A stretch of 64,000 bases of DNA from CAUUJV01 sp963545565 (GCA_963545565.1 CAUUJV010000009.1:8239-72238); one strand, 5' to 3'; shown: positions 28,433 through 38,225, numbered from the stretch's first letter. Notes: a model not told the origin generated them from the letters alone. A program made the numbers and translations.

Positions 28433-30898
28433 TTAGCGAGGCAATGGGCCTGTTCCCCAAATGCGCTCCAAGTAATCTTCAATGGAACGATCTGAGCTGA
28501 AGTAGCCAGAGTTTGCCACATTAAGCAGAGCCCTACGAGCCCACTCATGTTCGTCAGCATAGAGTGTCTCAATCTCAGACTGAATATCCATGTAAGAACC
28601 AAAATCTGCCAAGGTCATGAAGTAATCCTTAGACAGCCAATCCTTCACAAGATTCTCGTAAGCACTCTTATCTCCATCAGCGAAGGTGCCATCGGCAACC
28701 ATATCAATTGCTTGGCTCAGGCGAGGATCGGCTTCATAGTAATCACGAGAAAGACCCTTGTCATAACCCTCAGCATAGAGTGCTTCGACTTCGTCAACGG
28801 TCATACCAAAGAGGAAGAAGTTCTCTGCCCCCACACGCTCACGAATCTCAACATTTGCACCATCAAGAGTACCAACAGTCAAAGCACCATTCAAGGCAAA
28901 CTTCATATTACCTGTGCCGGATGCTTCCTTGCCAGCCTGAGAAATCTGCTCATCGAGGTCTGTTGCAGGAATCAAATTGCTTGCAAGTTCGATGTTGTAG
29001 TTTGGCGGGAAGAGCACATTGAGGTTTCCGTCTACCTCAGGATCGTTGTTAATTACGCGGGAAACATTGTTGATCAAGCGAATGGTTTCCTTTGCAAGAG
29101 CATATCCAGGAGCTGCTTTTGCACCAAAGACAACCGTGCGAGGTGTGATATCTGACGCATTGACCTTGCCTGACTTAATATCTGCATACTGAGAAATAAC
29201 AGCAAGAATCTTCAACGACTGGCGCTTATACTCGTGCAAACGCTTCACCATGGAGTTGATCATGGTGTTAGGGTCAACATCGAAACCATAACGACGCTTT
29301 GCGAAGTTAGAGAAATCACGCTTGTTAGCCTTTTTCACCTCAGCGAAACGGTCAACAAACTGTGCATCTTCAGCCAATGGGATCAAACCTTCGAGCTGAG
29401 AAAGATCAGAAATCCATGAATCCGTGCCTAAGCCCTCAGTAATAAGAGCAGCAAGGCGTGGGTTTGCAAGGCGTACGAAGCGGCGAGGCGTCACACCATT
29501 GGTCACATTAGTGAACTTAGTCGGGAACACATCACTGAAGTCCTTCAATGTGACGTCCTTAAGCAGCTGAGAATGCAGCTCTGCAACGCCGTTAACGTGC
29601 GATCCACCAGCTGTTGCGAGGAAGGCCATGCGTACCTGTGGATTTGATCCAGTGGTCATAACGCGCATACGCTCAATCTGATCTGCAGCGACATTCTTGT
29701 GCTCAAGCTGTTCCACGAATTTCTTATCAATAAGCTTGATAATTTCAAGATGACGAGGAAGAAGCTCGCCAATAAGCTGTGCTGACCACACTTCCAAAGC
29801 TTCAGGGAGCAAAGTATGGCATGTGTAATTGAAGCAGCGAGTGGTGATGTCCCACGCAGTGTCCCAACCATAGTCGTATTCGTCCATAAGAATGCGCATA
29901 AGCTCTGGAATACCAATAACTGGATGAGTGTCGTTGAGCTGGAACACAATCTTGTTTGGCAAAGTAGTCAAGTCAGGATGCTCTTCAGCACCATAGAAAG
30001 TACGGATTGCATCGCGAATAGAAGCAGAAACGAAGAAGTACTGCTGCTGCAAACGCAAGGACTTGCCCTGAGGAGTTGAATCTTCTGGGTAAAGAATCTT
30101 GGTGATAGTTTCTGCTTTCACCTGTTCCTTAACTGCACCCTCATAATCGCTCTTATTGAAGGTGAGCAAGTCGAACTCATCGAGAGCCTTAGCCGTCCAC
30201 AAGCGCAAAGTGTTGACTCGGCGAGATTCATATCCAGGAACCATGTAGTCCACAGGAACTGCGCGAACGCCCCAAGAAGGCTCCCACACGCGCTTACCGT
30301 TCTTTTCAACAACGGTGCCGCCGAAGTTTACCTGCTGAGCACGGTTATAATCAGTGTGCCCCCAAGGATTTTCCTCAGTTAGCCAGTAATCAGGGCGTTC
30401 AATTTGGTTGCCTTTTTCATCAAACTCTTGCTTGAAAATGCCATACTGATACTGAATGCCATATCCAAAAGCAGGCACACCAAGGGATGCAAGAGAATCA
30501 ATAAAACAAGCTGCGAGACGGCCTAAGCCACCGTTACCCAAACCTGGCTCATACTCTGCGTCGATAACGTCTTGAGGCTCAAAGCCTAACTCGCGCACTG
30601 CAGTGTTGAACTGATCGGTAAGACGAGCATTGAGAAGAGCATTTTCGAGCTGCTTACCCATAAGGAACTCTGCACTCAGATAGCCCACTGCCTTTGTGGA
30701 ACCCTCAAGCATATCTGCCTTAGTGCTGGTCCATGAGCCCATAAGATGCTTGCGAACAGCCAGTGACGCTGCGACATAAACATCTTTAACAGTTGCCTCG
30801 CTGACTGTTACACCCTGATGATAGGTAAGCTGATCTGTGATTTCTGCAATGAAATCAGAAGCAGAAACAGTGCTGTCAGTTGCATTATTTTGAGTCAT
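28433..30898 (-). CDS. glgP: Glycogen/maltodextrin phosphorylase
   Basis: Pyridoxal-phosphate enzyme that releases glucose 1-phosphate from alpha-1,4-glucans in the cytosol. The 821-residue protein has the family length and the PLP-lysine region EASGTGNMKFALNGALTVGT. It also has GNGGLGRLAACFIDSLAS near the N-terminus and the NDTHPVIGIPELMRIL substrate region. The start at 30898 (MTQNNATDST) is preceded by AGGAAAGAG; an in-frame start at 30970 is less likely. It supports growth on glycogen, a main carbon source on mucosal surfaces if the host assignment is right. Confidence 0.96.
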   Translation of the reverse strand: MTQNNATDSTVSASDFIAEITDQLTYHQGVTVSEATVKDVYVAASLAVRKHLMGSWTSTKADMLEGSTKAVGYLSAEFLMGKQLENALLNARLTDQFNTAVRELGFEPQDVIDAEYEPGLGNGGLGRLAACFIDSLASLGVPAFGYGIQYQYGIFKQEFDEKGNQIERPDYWLTEENPWGHTDYNRAQQVNFGGTVVEKNGKRVWEPSWGVRAVPVDYMVPGYESRRVNTLRLWTAKALDEFDLLTFNKSDYEGAVKEQVKAETITKILYPEDSTPQGKSLRLQQQYFFVSASIRDAIRTFYGAEEHPDLTTLPNKIVFQLNDTHPVIGIPELMRILMDEYDYGWDTAWDITTRCFNYTCHTLLPEALEVWSAQLIGELLPRHLEIIKLIDKKFVEQLEHKNVAADQIERMRVMTTGSNPQVRMAFLATAGGSHVNGVAELHSQLLKDVTLKDFSDVFPTKFTNVTNGVTPRRFVRLANPRLAALITEGLGTDSWISDLSQLEGLIPLAEDAQFVDRFAEVKKANKRDFSNFAKRRYGFDVDPNTMINSMVKRLHEYKRQSLKILAVISQYADIKSGKVNASDITPRTVVFGAKAAPGYALAKETIRLINNVSRVINNDPEVDGNLNVLFPPNYNIELASNLIPATDLDEQISQAGKEASGTGNMKFALNGALTVGTLDGANVEIRERVGAENFFLFGMTVDEVEALYAEGYDKGLSRDYYEADPRLSQAIDMVADGTFADGDKSAYENLVKDWLSKDYFMTLADFGSYMDIQSEIETLYADEHEWARRALLNVANSGYFSSDRSIEDYLERIWGTGPLPR

Positions 30899-31099
30899 AG
30901 AAACTCTTTCCTGTGTGTACTGTGTGTACTGTGCAGTAACCATTATGCATTGAAATCTGGAAATTTGCACGTTCTAACGTATGTTTTCCCCGTTTCCAAG
31001 ATTTTTCAAGGGAAACTCCTGCATAATTTCTGTGCTCGAATTTTATGTTCTGCTATGCGCTGAGCTGTACCACGATGCGTTGAGTGCAAGAATGGTGAT

Positions 31100-31516
31100 A
31101 TGGCAATTATTAAGCAAAGTGACATTATGGCTGGTGAGAATGCTCTGCGAGAATGGAAAAACAAGGCGGAACTGCTCATAGGTGACGGCGAGAATGCCTC
31201 GACTATCAATCCGCCTATGACTCGTAGTAATCGCGCTATGGCAGTGCGTTATTCACTTTATATGACGACTATTGCTTGCCCGGGTGACGGCGTAGAACTA
31301 CGCGTTGCTCCATATGCTGCCGTAAAAATTCTTGAAGGCCCCAAGTCAGACCCTCACAACCTCACTCCCCCAGACGTCATCGAGCTTGCACCTGACGTGT
31401 GGCTGCGAATGGTCTGCGGATTTACCACATGGTCTGATGAACGAGCAGCCGGTAACATCACGGCAGTAGGCGAACGTGACGACCTCTCGCCATATTTGCC
31501 ATTACCAATCGACTAA
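31100..31516 (+). CDS. Sterol carrier family protein (small actinobacterial type)
   Basis: A 138-residue protein matching the small actinobacterial proteins annotated as sterol carrier family: a short N-terminal helix, VRYSLYMTTIACPGDGVELRV, PYAAVKILEG and the C-terminal DERAAGNITAVGERDDLSPY. The fold resembles the SCP2 lipid-binding domain. The real ligand is unknown, and sterol binding should not be assumed in a bacterium. Start at 31100 (MAIIKQSDIM) after AAGAATGGTGA, with a weak ribosome binding site. A later ATG (MAGENAL) is possible. Confidence 0.7.
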   Translation: MAIIKQSDIMAGENALREWKNKAELLIGDGENASTINPPMTRSNRAMAVRYSLYMTTIACPGDGVELRVAPYAAVKILEGPKSDPHNLTPPDVIELAPDVWLRMVCGFTTWSDERAAGNITAVGERDDLSPYLPLPID

Positions 31517-31557
31517 GCTGTTAGCCTAGGTTTGATGAGGCTAGATTTAATGGCTTA
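31513..31557. terminator. Hairpin between convergent genes
   Basis: TAGCCT and AGGCTA form an inner stem, with CTAAGC and GCTTAG outside. It spans the stop codon of the plus-strand gene and ends just before the trpS stop. No long T-run. Confidence 0.4.
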
Positions 31558-31560
31558 GAT

Positions 31561-32652
31561 TTAGTACTTCATTCCCATTGCTTCGCGAACCTGCTCAAGA
31601 GTTTCCTCAGCGATTGCATTAGCCTTTTTGTTGCCGTCATGCAGAATATCGCGGATAGAATCCATGTCTTTAGCAAGTTCTTCTCGGCGCTCACGATGAG
31701 GAGCGAGGAAGTTGTTCACAGATTCAATAACGTAAGCCTTAAGAGCCCCTGCACCAGATTCACCAATTTCTGAAGCAATGTCCTTTGGATCACGGCCAGT
31801 CACAAGCCCAGCAGTGGTAAGCAAGGCGGAAACTTGTGGGCGATTAACTGGATCAAATGTGATGTTGCGATCAGAATCCGTGGGGCTCTTCTTAATAAGC
31901 TTCGCAGTCCCAGCAGCCGTTGCGCCAAGCATGATGGAATTACCGTAAGATTTGCTCATTTTACGGCCATCAAGCCCAGGGATTTCAGGAGCATCAGACA
32001 GAATCGCTGATGGCTCTGGAAACACGGGATTTTTCTTGGCATATCGTTCATTGAAACGACGAGCTATAGTACGGGTAATTTCAACGTGTGGAAGATTATC
32101 TTTACCGATAGGAACTACATTTGCCTTGCAGAACAGAATGTCACAAGCCTGATGAATCGGATAGGTCAACAGCAAGCCAGTCAAAGCATGGCCAGAAGCT
32201 TCCATTTCAGACTTCACAGTCGGATTACGATGAAGCTCAGCCTCAGTGACTAAAGAAAGGAATGGGAGCATCAACTGATTCTCAGCAGGAACAGCAGAGT
32301 GGGTAAAAATCATGGTCTTGCTTGGATCAATCCCCGCAGCCAAGTAATCAAGCACAAGATTCAAAACATTATCTTCAATATGCTCAGTAGTATCTCGATC
32401 TGTAATTACCTGATAATCAGCAATGATGATATTGGTATTCACACCGCGATTTTGCATTGCTACACGCTCTTTAATAGAGCCGAAATAATGCCCCAAATGC
32501 AAACGCCCCGTAGGACGATCGCCTGTGAGCATAGTGAAAGCAGAAGGATTTTTCTCAAGTTTTGCAAAAGTCGCATCAGAACGCTTTTGTGCCGCCAAAA
32601 AACTTGCGCTCAGCTCATTTCCAGCTGCAGTTACTTGCTGCTCATCAGCCAT
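31561..32652 (-). CDS. trpS: Tryptophanyl-tRNA synthetase
   Basis: Class I aminoacyl-tRNA synthetase charging tRNA-Trp. The 363-residue protein has the HIGH-type motif in RPTGRLHLGHYFGS and the KMSKS loop (GRKMSKSYGN). GKDNLPHVEITRTIARRFN is the dimer and tRNA contact region. ATG at 32652 (MADEQQVTAA) follows GGCAGGG; starts further upstream add residues unlike the family. There is no T-box or Trp-rich leader in the 144 bases upstream. Confidence 0.95.
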   Translation of the reverse strand: MADEQQVTAAGNELSASFLAAQKRSDATFAKLEKNPSAFTMLTGDRPTGRLHLGHYFGSIKERVAMQNRGVNTNIIIADYQVITDRDTTEHIEDNVLNLVLDYLAAGIDPSKTMIFTHSAVPAENQLMLPFLSLVTEAELHRNPTVKSEMEASGHALTGLLLTYPIHQACDILFCKANVVPIGKDNLPHVEITRTIARRFNERYAKKNPVFPEPSAILSDAPEIPGLDGRKMSKSYGNSIMLGATAAGTAKLIKKSPTDSDRNITFDPVNRPQVSALLTTAGLVTGRDPKDIASEIGESGAGALKAYVIESVNNFLAPHRERREELAKDMDSIRDILHDGNKKANAIAEETLEQVREAMGMKY

Positions 32653-32796
32653 TTTGCACCCTGCCTCTACACAAAAAATTGAAGAAATTGTTGGTCTCAT
32701 GGTAAAAGTTTCAGCCGACAAGCTCTAGTCGTGGTATCCTACTTTGTGGTGAATTGGAAACTCGTGTAATCACGCTGAAATCAGCGAGGGGGTCAG

Positions 32797-33216
32797 ATGG
32801 GCCGCGGACGTCAGAAAGCAAAGCAAACAAAGATAGCCCGTAAGCTCAAGTATCTAACGACTGATACGGATTATGACGAGCTCGCCAAAGAATTATCTAC
32901 TCATGATGATGAGAATTTTGAATCTGTGGATGATTTTAATGGCGCCGACACGCCCGAGAGCAGAGAAACTTCACAAGCAGAATACGATGCCGAGAATAAG
33001 ACTGAGGGCGAAGATAAAGGCGAGGTAAAAAAGTCCGAAGAGCTCAATGAGGAAGAACTCAACGAACTCGATGAGTACGCTCAGTGGGCTGCAGAAGCTG
33101 CAAAACGAGCAGAAGAACAACAGCCAGCTAAGAAAGCCGCTCCGCACAAGCCATTCCCTATGCCCTTCTCTGGCGTAAAGTCAAAGTCAGAGCCAAAGCC
33201 GAAGAGCGCAGAATAG
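32797..33216 (+). CDS. DUF3073 family protein
   Basis: A 139-residue, highly charged soluble protein. The basic N-terminus MGRGRQKAKQTKIARKLKYL is the hallmark of DUF3073, a small family found across actinobacteria with no established function. The rest is acidic and probably disordered, ending with a Lys/Pro-rich tail. The basic head suggests nucleic acid contact, but that is only an inference. GAGGGGG precedes the ATG. Confidence 0.85.
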   Translation: MGRGRQKAKQTKIARKLKYLTTDTDYDELAKELSTHDDENFESVDDFNGADTPESRETSQAEYDAENKTEGEDKGEVKKSEELNEEELNELDEYAQWAAEAAKRAEEQQPAKKAAPHKPFPMPFSGVKSKSEPKPKSAE

Positions 33217-33263
33217 AAAAGCACTCTTTTCGCCTTTATTTTGTTTTCATAGCACTCTCGTTT

Positions 33264-33290
33264 TCCCGATCAATCTGTTCGAGAAAGTGA
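33264..33290 (+). repeat. Intergenic repeat, short copy
   Basis: Contains CCGATCAATCTGTTC followed directly by GAGAAA. The same core occurs at 38226-38271 with about 21 extra bases between the two halves. A flanking CACTCTC/GAGAGTG pair makes the site hairpin-forming, and it may also act as terminator of the DUF3073 gene. Confidence 0.5.
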
Positions 33291-33339
33291 GAGTGTAAAT
33301 ACATGAATACATGAATTCAAAGTATTAAAATTCAAAATA

Positions 33340-34953
33340 TTAAATATCGTAGCGCCATGAGCGATCAGTGAAAACACGGGCAAGCGCCAGTCCTATCGGC
33401 AAGCAAACGATTACCATTACGGCTCGGAAAGTCCAATCCAACGCCAGGCTCGTGTGAAAATCACCAAGATAATACACAGCTCGATACATATAAAGTCCTG
33501 GAACCATAATCACAATAGACGGCACTGTTAAGCCGATTCGTGGATAGCCAAGAGTTCTATCGATAAGTCCCTTACGAACGGACATACGCCAAGCCGTTGC
33601 AAGCAGTCCGGCAGCGAGAGCAGCAAGCAGAGCCGCGAGTTCGATACTCATGCCACCATAATCTATGACTTCTAATCGCGCCGTGTTGGCAATAGCTCCA
33701 ATAGACGCAGCAATAACGGCCATTTTTTGTGGGGAATTAAATAGCACTGAGAAGCCCCACACACCTCCGAACGAAGCAGCTAAACGCAAAAGTAACTGCA
33801 GCCATACGCTGATATCTGGGTTATTAAAACCTGAAGGACGCAGGCGCACAATATCCACCACAATCCATGCGCATAACGCAGCCACGAGGATAATCGAAAG
33901 CGCGTAAACAAGCCGTTCAATGCCCGACTTCAAATCCAACTTTGCAATATCCAATCCGCCCGTGATGAGCGGGAAACCCGGAATAACAAAGAGAATTGCC
34001 CCAATATAGGCAGTGTCATGTGAGAGCGCGGAAGGATCAACAATAGCCGAAAGTCGCAGCACCCCAAGAGTGGCAAAAGCAGCAATCACAACGCTTACAG
34101 CAGTCACAAAGAATTGGTTAAGATGACGTCCGCTCATACGACTGCGTACGTACTGCCCAATCCCTGCACCCACGAAGGCACCGAGAATGTCATACCCCCA
34201 ACCACCAAGTAAAAAAACGAAGCACGCACACGCAACGGCAGAAGCAAAGCCCTTCTTAATCGCGCTATAAAGCCCTGCCTTATATTCAATAGCTTCTAAG
34301 CGCTCGTGAGCTGCACGTACAGACAATGATGCGCATACGTCTGTACTATTTGCCTCGTTTACGCTGTTCGCATTGTTTGCAGTACTCACACTATTTGCAG
34401 TGCTCACATCGTGGTCATCTTCATGAATATTTTTAATAGAAGTTTCAGACCGGCGCGAGTTTTCGAGGTGAGAGATGAAATTAGCAGATGAATCTGTGTC
34501 AACATGGTATGTTCCAGGCTTTCCCAGACTCACACACAGCCAGTCTGTGTAATGTTCCATAAGCCAGATGCGTTCTGTATTGACGCCAACAGTTGGTAGA
34601 TCAACGATCTCAGTAATGCGCTGCTTACCGTCAGAAAAAGATGCGTCAATACTCGTTAAGCTAATATCTGCACGAACGTTAATCCCCAACGCTTCTGCAA
34701 TGCGGCTCATCATTTCTTTGACGCGAAAGCTACCCGTTCCGCCGCCTAAATCGAGCAGGCCAGCACGCATAATAACGCTTGCCTTAGCAGCCAATGATGC
34801 TTCTAATAACGGGGTATCCAGCTCAGCTTTTATATCTGCCATGTCCAATGGAATGGAATGACTGTGAAATCTGCGTTCATATGTAACTTTGCGCTCAGCC
34901 AAACGCTTTCTGCTGTAATTCTGAATCCAACTCACAGTAGCCATTGTTCCCAT
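33340..34953 (-). CDS. Threonine/serine exporter, ThrE family
   Basis: Inner-membrane protein of about 537 residues. The N-terminal cytosolic part (GLLDLGGGTGSFRVKEMMSR) matches the DUF1212/ThrE domain. Two blocks of about five membrane segments each follow, the second matching the DUF3815/ThrE_2 half. Members export threonine and serine in corynebacteria. The short stretch between the cytosolic part and the first helices holds an unusual low-complexity run (ANSVSTANNANSVNEANS) that seems to come from short DNA repeats near 34350-34410. Start at 34953 or 34944. Confidence 0.87.
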   Translation of the reverse strand: MGTMATVSWIQNYSRKRLAERKVTYERRFHSHSIPLDMADIKAELDTPLLEASLAAKASVIMRAGLLDLGGGTGSFRVKEMMSRIAEALGINVRADISLTSIDASFSDGKQRITEIVDLPTVGVNTERIWLMEHYTDWLCVSLGKPGTYHVDTDSSANFISHLENSRRSETSIKNIHEDDHDVSTANSVSTANNANSVNEANSTDVCASLSVRAAHERLEAIEYKAGLYSAIKKGFASAVACACFVFLLGGWGYDILGAFVGAGIGQYVRSRMSGRHLNQFFVTAVSVVIAAFATLGVLRLSAIVDPSALSHDTAYIGAILFVIPGFPLITGGLDIAKLDLKSGIERLVYALSIILVAALCAWIVVDIVRLRPSGFNNPDISVWLQLLLRLAASFGGVWGFSVLFNSPQKMAVIAASIGAIANTARLEVIDYGGMSIELAALLAALAAGLLATAWRMSVRKGLIDRTLGYPRIGLTVPSIVIMVPGLYMYRAVYYLGDFHTSLALDWTFRAVMVIVCLPIGLALARVFTDRSWRYDI

Positions 34954-35100
34954 ATATGCAGACACTAAATGTGCTTACTAGACCTACTAGGAACTGAAAA
35001 TATCAGATAAAAAGCCGACGCCCATAAAGTAATTTCCGGAACTTCTCAGAAAAATTTGTCCACTTTTTAACTAGTTATTCCACAATTTGAAATATAGAAA

Positions 35101-35235
35101 CCTATAATGGTGAGGATTGACTGTCGCTCACGAGGCTTTGGGCTTGGGACGGCTGGTTTACAAAACTTCGGAGGAGCCGAAGAAGATCAGTTGACAAGCA
35201 ACCTTTAGGGGCGGTTGAGGAGGTCGTATAAATAA
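35101..35235 (+). promoter_or_regulatory. ppc promoter and structured 5' leader
   Basis: TATAAT at 35103-35108 is a perfect -10 element. The -35 region (about 35080-35086) is poor. The leader of about 125 bases before the ppc ATG is GC-richer than its flank and contains CTTCGG-AGGAG-CCGAAG at about 35176-35192, a hairpin with a purine-rich loop. The ppc ribosome binding site (GAGGAGG) sits unusually far, about 12 bases, from the ATG. No known riboswitch is recognised. Confidence 0.5.
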
Positions 35236-37980
35236 ATGTCACAATCTAAAATCCAAGAAGATTCAAATCTTCGCGCTCTCACAGCAGAACACTTAGCAGA
35301 AGAGCAAAACTTTCCTACATCGTTGAACGACGATATGGAATTATGCTTAAGCATTCTGCGCGATGTGATTGCTGAGTATGATCCTAATTTGCTTACTAAA
35401 TTCGATGCTCTCCGTGACGATGCAATTATTGCTGGAGATGCTCATTGGTCAAAAAGCGAAGATAAGAAGACAGTTTCAGCAGAAGGCCTTGAAGCAGCAG
35501 TTTCCGTTATCGACGAAAGCTCTGTTGAAGAAAACACCATGTTGGCGCGTGCTTTCACCACATACTTCCATCTGGCAAACCTGTGCGAAGAAGCTTACCG
35601 CGTTTCTGCTCTGCAAAAGCGCGCAGAAGATGTGGACACCAACTCCCCTATCGACCCGACCAACGAGTTGACTATTGCATACAAACAGCTCATTGATGAG
35701 GTTGGACTCGCAGGCGCACAAGAGCTCCTCGAAAAGCTTGAGTTCCATCCTGTTTTCACAGCACACCCAACTGAAGCACGCCGAAAAGCAGTTGAAGGCA
35801 AAATCCGCCGAATTTCAGCTCTACTCGCAGCTCGCAAATTCACTAAAGGATCTGCCCGCGCAGAAACAGACCGCAATCTCTACAACGAAATTGACGCGCT
35901 TTTCCGTACTTCTCCAATCGCAGTGAAAAAGCCGACGCCTGTTGAAGAAGCAGACACGATTATCGACATTTTCGATAACACTATTTTCAATATCATTCCT
36001 CAGGTTTACCGCCGCTTCGATAACTGGGCGCTTGGTAAGAAGTCTGGCACAGTTCCACCTGTTTGCCCAGCATTCTTCCACCCAGGAAGTTGGATTGGTT
36101 CAGACCGTGATGGCAATCCGAACGTCACTGCAAAAGTAAGCCGCAAGGTTGCTCGCAAGTTCTATGACCATATGGTTAAAACTCTTGAAGAAGCAACTCG
36201 CACAGTGGGTCGCAACCTTACTCTTGGTTCGAGCACAACTCCTCCAAATGAAGAATTGCGTGCTCTGTGGAATCGTCAGTGCGAAATGAGCGAGCGCCTA
36301 ACCGGCCACGCAAGCGTTATTTCTACTCAAGAACCACACCGCGCAGCCATGATCGTGATGGCTGATCGTCTTCATGCAACAATCGCTCGTGATGTTGACT
36401 TGATGTATGCAAGTTCTGATGAGTTCCTTGCAGATTTGAGAATTGTCCAGAAGTCTTTGGCAGATGCGGGCGCCGTTCGCAGCGCTTACGGCCCTCTGCA
36501 GACTCTTATCTGGCAGGTTGAAACCTTCGGATTCCACATGGTGGAAATGGAGTTCCGTCAGCATTCTCTCGTTCATGCACGCGCACTTGAAGATATTCGT
36601 GAGCACGGTTTGCACGGTGAACGCGGTGAGCTTGCCCCTATGACTCAGGAAGTTTTGAACACATTCCGTGCCCTCGGCGCAATCCAGCGTCGCAATGGGC
36701 GCAAGGCTGCCGGGCGTTATCTCATCTCCTTCAGCAAGTCTGCACAGCACGTGCGCGACGTGTATGAGTTGAATCGCCTAGCATTTGCAGATCCAAAGGA
36801 TGCACCAGAGCTCAACGTTATCCCCCTGTTTGAGCAATTGGAAGATCTTGAGAATTCTGCTGATGTTCTTGAAGACATTATCAAGATTCCAGAGATGCAG
36901 GATTATTTGAAGAAGCACAATAACCGCATGGAAGTTATGCTCGGTTACTCTGACTCTTCTAAAGATGCTGGCCCAACTTCTGCAACATTGGCGCTTCACC
37001 GTGCACAGGAACGCATTGCTAAGTGGGCAGAATCTCACAATATTGATGTGACTCTGTTCCATGGCCGTGGCGGCGCTGTAGGTCGAGGTGGCGGCCCTGC
37101 AAACCGTGCGGTTTTGGCTCAGCCTGTAGGCTCTGTGAATTGCCGATTCAAGCTTACCGAACAAGGCGAAGTTATCTTTGCTCGTTACGGCAATCCAATT
37201 TTGGCAACTCGCCATGTGGAATCCGTAGCAGCAGCAACGCTTCTGCAGTCAGCTCCAAGTATTGAAAAGATCAATACTGAGATGACTAAGAAGTATGACG
37301 CTATGACAGCAAAGCTTGACGAGTCTTCTCATAATCGATTCCTTGATTTGCTTCATACCGATGACTTTGCTCAATGGTTCTCTATCGTGACCCCATTGAC
37401 CGAGGTTGGTTTGCTGCCAATCGGCTCTCGCCCTGCAAAACGTGGTCTCGGCGCTAAGTCTCTTGACGATTTGCGCACGATTCCTTGGGTTTTCAGCTGG
37501 GCACAGGCTCGCATTAATCTTGCAGCATGGTATGGCTTGGGAACAGCTTGCGAGGAGTTCAATGACCTTGAAACTCTGCGAGCTGCATACAAAGAATGGT
37601 CGCTATTTACCACCTTTATCGATAACGTTGAGATGTCCATTGCAAAAACAGACGAGCGTATTGCACGCATGTATCTGGATTTGGGAGACCGCAATGATCT
37701 CGCCGAAAAAGTGCTCAATGAGATGAAACTCACCCGCAAGTGGGTTTTGAAGATCGTGGGCGATGATTGGCCACTAGAGCATCGCCATGTGCTAGGCCAG
37801 GCAATACGCCTACGCTCCCCATACGTAGACGCCCTCTCCCTCGGACAGGTGCGCGCACTGCGCTCCTTGCGTAAGAAGGCAGACAACGAAGAACTCAGCC
37901 AAACACAGACGAGTGATTACATCTACTTCATTCTGTGCACCGTGAGTGGTGTGGCTGCTGGTCTTCAGAACACTGGCTAA
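35236..37980 (+). CDS. ppc: Phosphoenolpyruvate carboxylase
   Basis: Carboxylates phosphoenolpyruvate with bicarbonate to oxaloacetate, the anaplerotic step for aspartate and succinate formation in bifidobacteria. The 914-residue protein has the catalytic His motif FTAHPTEARR, the GYSDSSKDAG region, the Gly-rich loop FHGRGGAVGRGGGP and the C-terminal QNTG ending typical of the family. The carbonic anhydrase gene about 440 bases downstream could supply bicarbonate. Full length and intact. Confidence 0.97.
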   Translation: MSQSKIQEDSNLRALTAEHLAEEQNFPTSLNDDMELCLSILRDVIAEYDPNLLTKFDALRDDAIIAGDAHWSKSEDKKTVSAEGLEAAVSVIDESSVEENTMLARAFTTYFHLANLCEEAYRVSALQKRAEDVDTNSPIDPTNELTIAYKQLIDEVGLAGAQELLEKLEFHPVFTAHPTEARRKAVEGKIRRISALLAARKFTKGSARAETDRNLYNEIDALFRTSPIAVKKPTPVEEADTIIDIFDNTIFNIIPQVYRRFDNWALGKKSGTVPPVCPAFFHPGSWIGSDRDGNPNVTAKVSRKVARKFYDHMVKTLEEATRTVGRNLTLGSSTTPPNEELRALWNRQCEMSERLTGHASVISTQEPHRAAMIVMADRLHATIARDVDLMYASSDEFLADLRIVQKSLADAGAVRSAYGPLQTLIWQVETFGFHMVEMEFRQHSLVHARALEDIREHGLHGERGELAPMTQEVLNTFRALGAIQRRNGRKAAGRYLISFSKSAQHVRDVYELNRLAFADPKDAPELNVIPLFEQLEDLENSADVLEDIIKIPEMQDYLKKHNNRMEVMLGYSDSSKDAGPTSATLALHRAQERIAKWAESHNIDVTLFHGRGGAVGRGGGPANRAVLAQPVGSVNCRFKLTEQGEVIFARYGNPILATRHVESVAAATLLQSAPSIEKINTEMTKKYDAMTAKLDESSHNRFLDLLHTDDFAQWFSIVTPLTEVGLLPIGSRPAKRGLGAKSLDDLRTIPWVFSWAQARINLAAWYGLGTACEEFNDLETLRAAYKEWSLFTTFIDNVEMSIAKTDERIARMYLDLGDRNDLAEKVLNEMKLTRKWVLKIVGDDWPLEHRHVLGQAIRLRSPYVDALSLGQVRALRSLRKKADNEELSQTQTSDYIYFILCTVSGVAAGLQNTG

Positions 37981-37999
37981 TCGTTAATCTACTGGTTTA

Positions 38000-38036
38000 G
38001 CTAGCTACGTTAGTTTCAGTAGCTAATGTAGCTAGC
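38000..38036 (+). terminator. Long hairpin after ppc
   Basis: A 14-bp stem (38000-38013 with 38023-38036) with a single G-U wobble and a 9-base loop starts 19 bases after the ppc stop. It lacks a T-run (AAATCTTC follows), so it may stabilise the 3' end rather than terminate alone. Confidence 0.6.
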
Positions 38037-38225
38037 AAATCTTCAGCAAAGCCTCATTTAGCAAAGCCTCATTTTGTGATTTTCTTGTTGAATCCAAGTT
38101 TCTTAGAAGCAAGGATTCTTCAGTTTTTCGCAGAATGAGGCTTTCGCATATTTGAATTTGTGCAAAAGCAAGTTTGTGCAAAAGCAAAAACATAAATATA
38201 AGCATATGTAGTTTTTCAATCGTGC
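38037..38225. repeat. Repeat-rich gene-free stretch downstream of ppc
   Basis: AGCAAAGCCTCATTT occurs twice in tandem (about 38043-38073), and its inverted copy AGAATGAGGCTTT lies near 38132-38145, able to close a stem over about 60 bases. TTTGTGCAAAAGCAA is then repeated twice (about 38157-38188). An open frame of 86 codons on the minus strand crosses this area but has repeat-derived composition and no ribosome binding site, so I do not call a gene. Confidence 0.6.

Noticed and set aside
32653..32796. T-box or Trp leader upstream of trpS
   Set aside because: No T-box sequence, no Trp-rich short frame and no terminator structure were found.
34340..34420. Mobile element or CRISPR-like repeats within the ThrE-family gene
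   Set aside because: The short repeats encode an in-frame low-complexity linker (Asn/Ser/Val/Ala) and have no spacer pattern.
35107..35208. Open frame of about 33 codons in the ppc leader starting at ATG 35107
   Set aside because: Its ATG overlaps the -10 box, so it would lie at or before the transcription start, and there is no ribosome binding site.
35110..35235. Possible 4.5S/SRP or other known structured RNA in the ppc leader
   Set aside because: The GGAAG/AGCAG core of SRP RNA is absent and no known riboswitch motif is visible.
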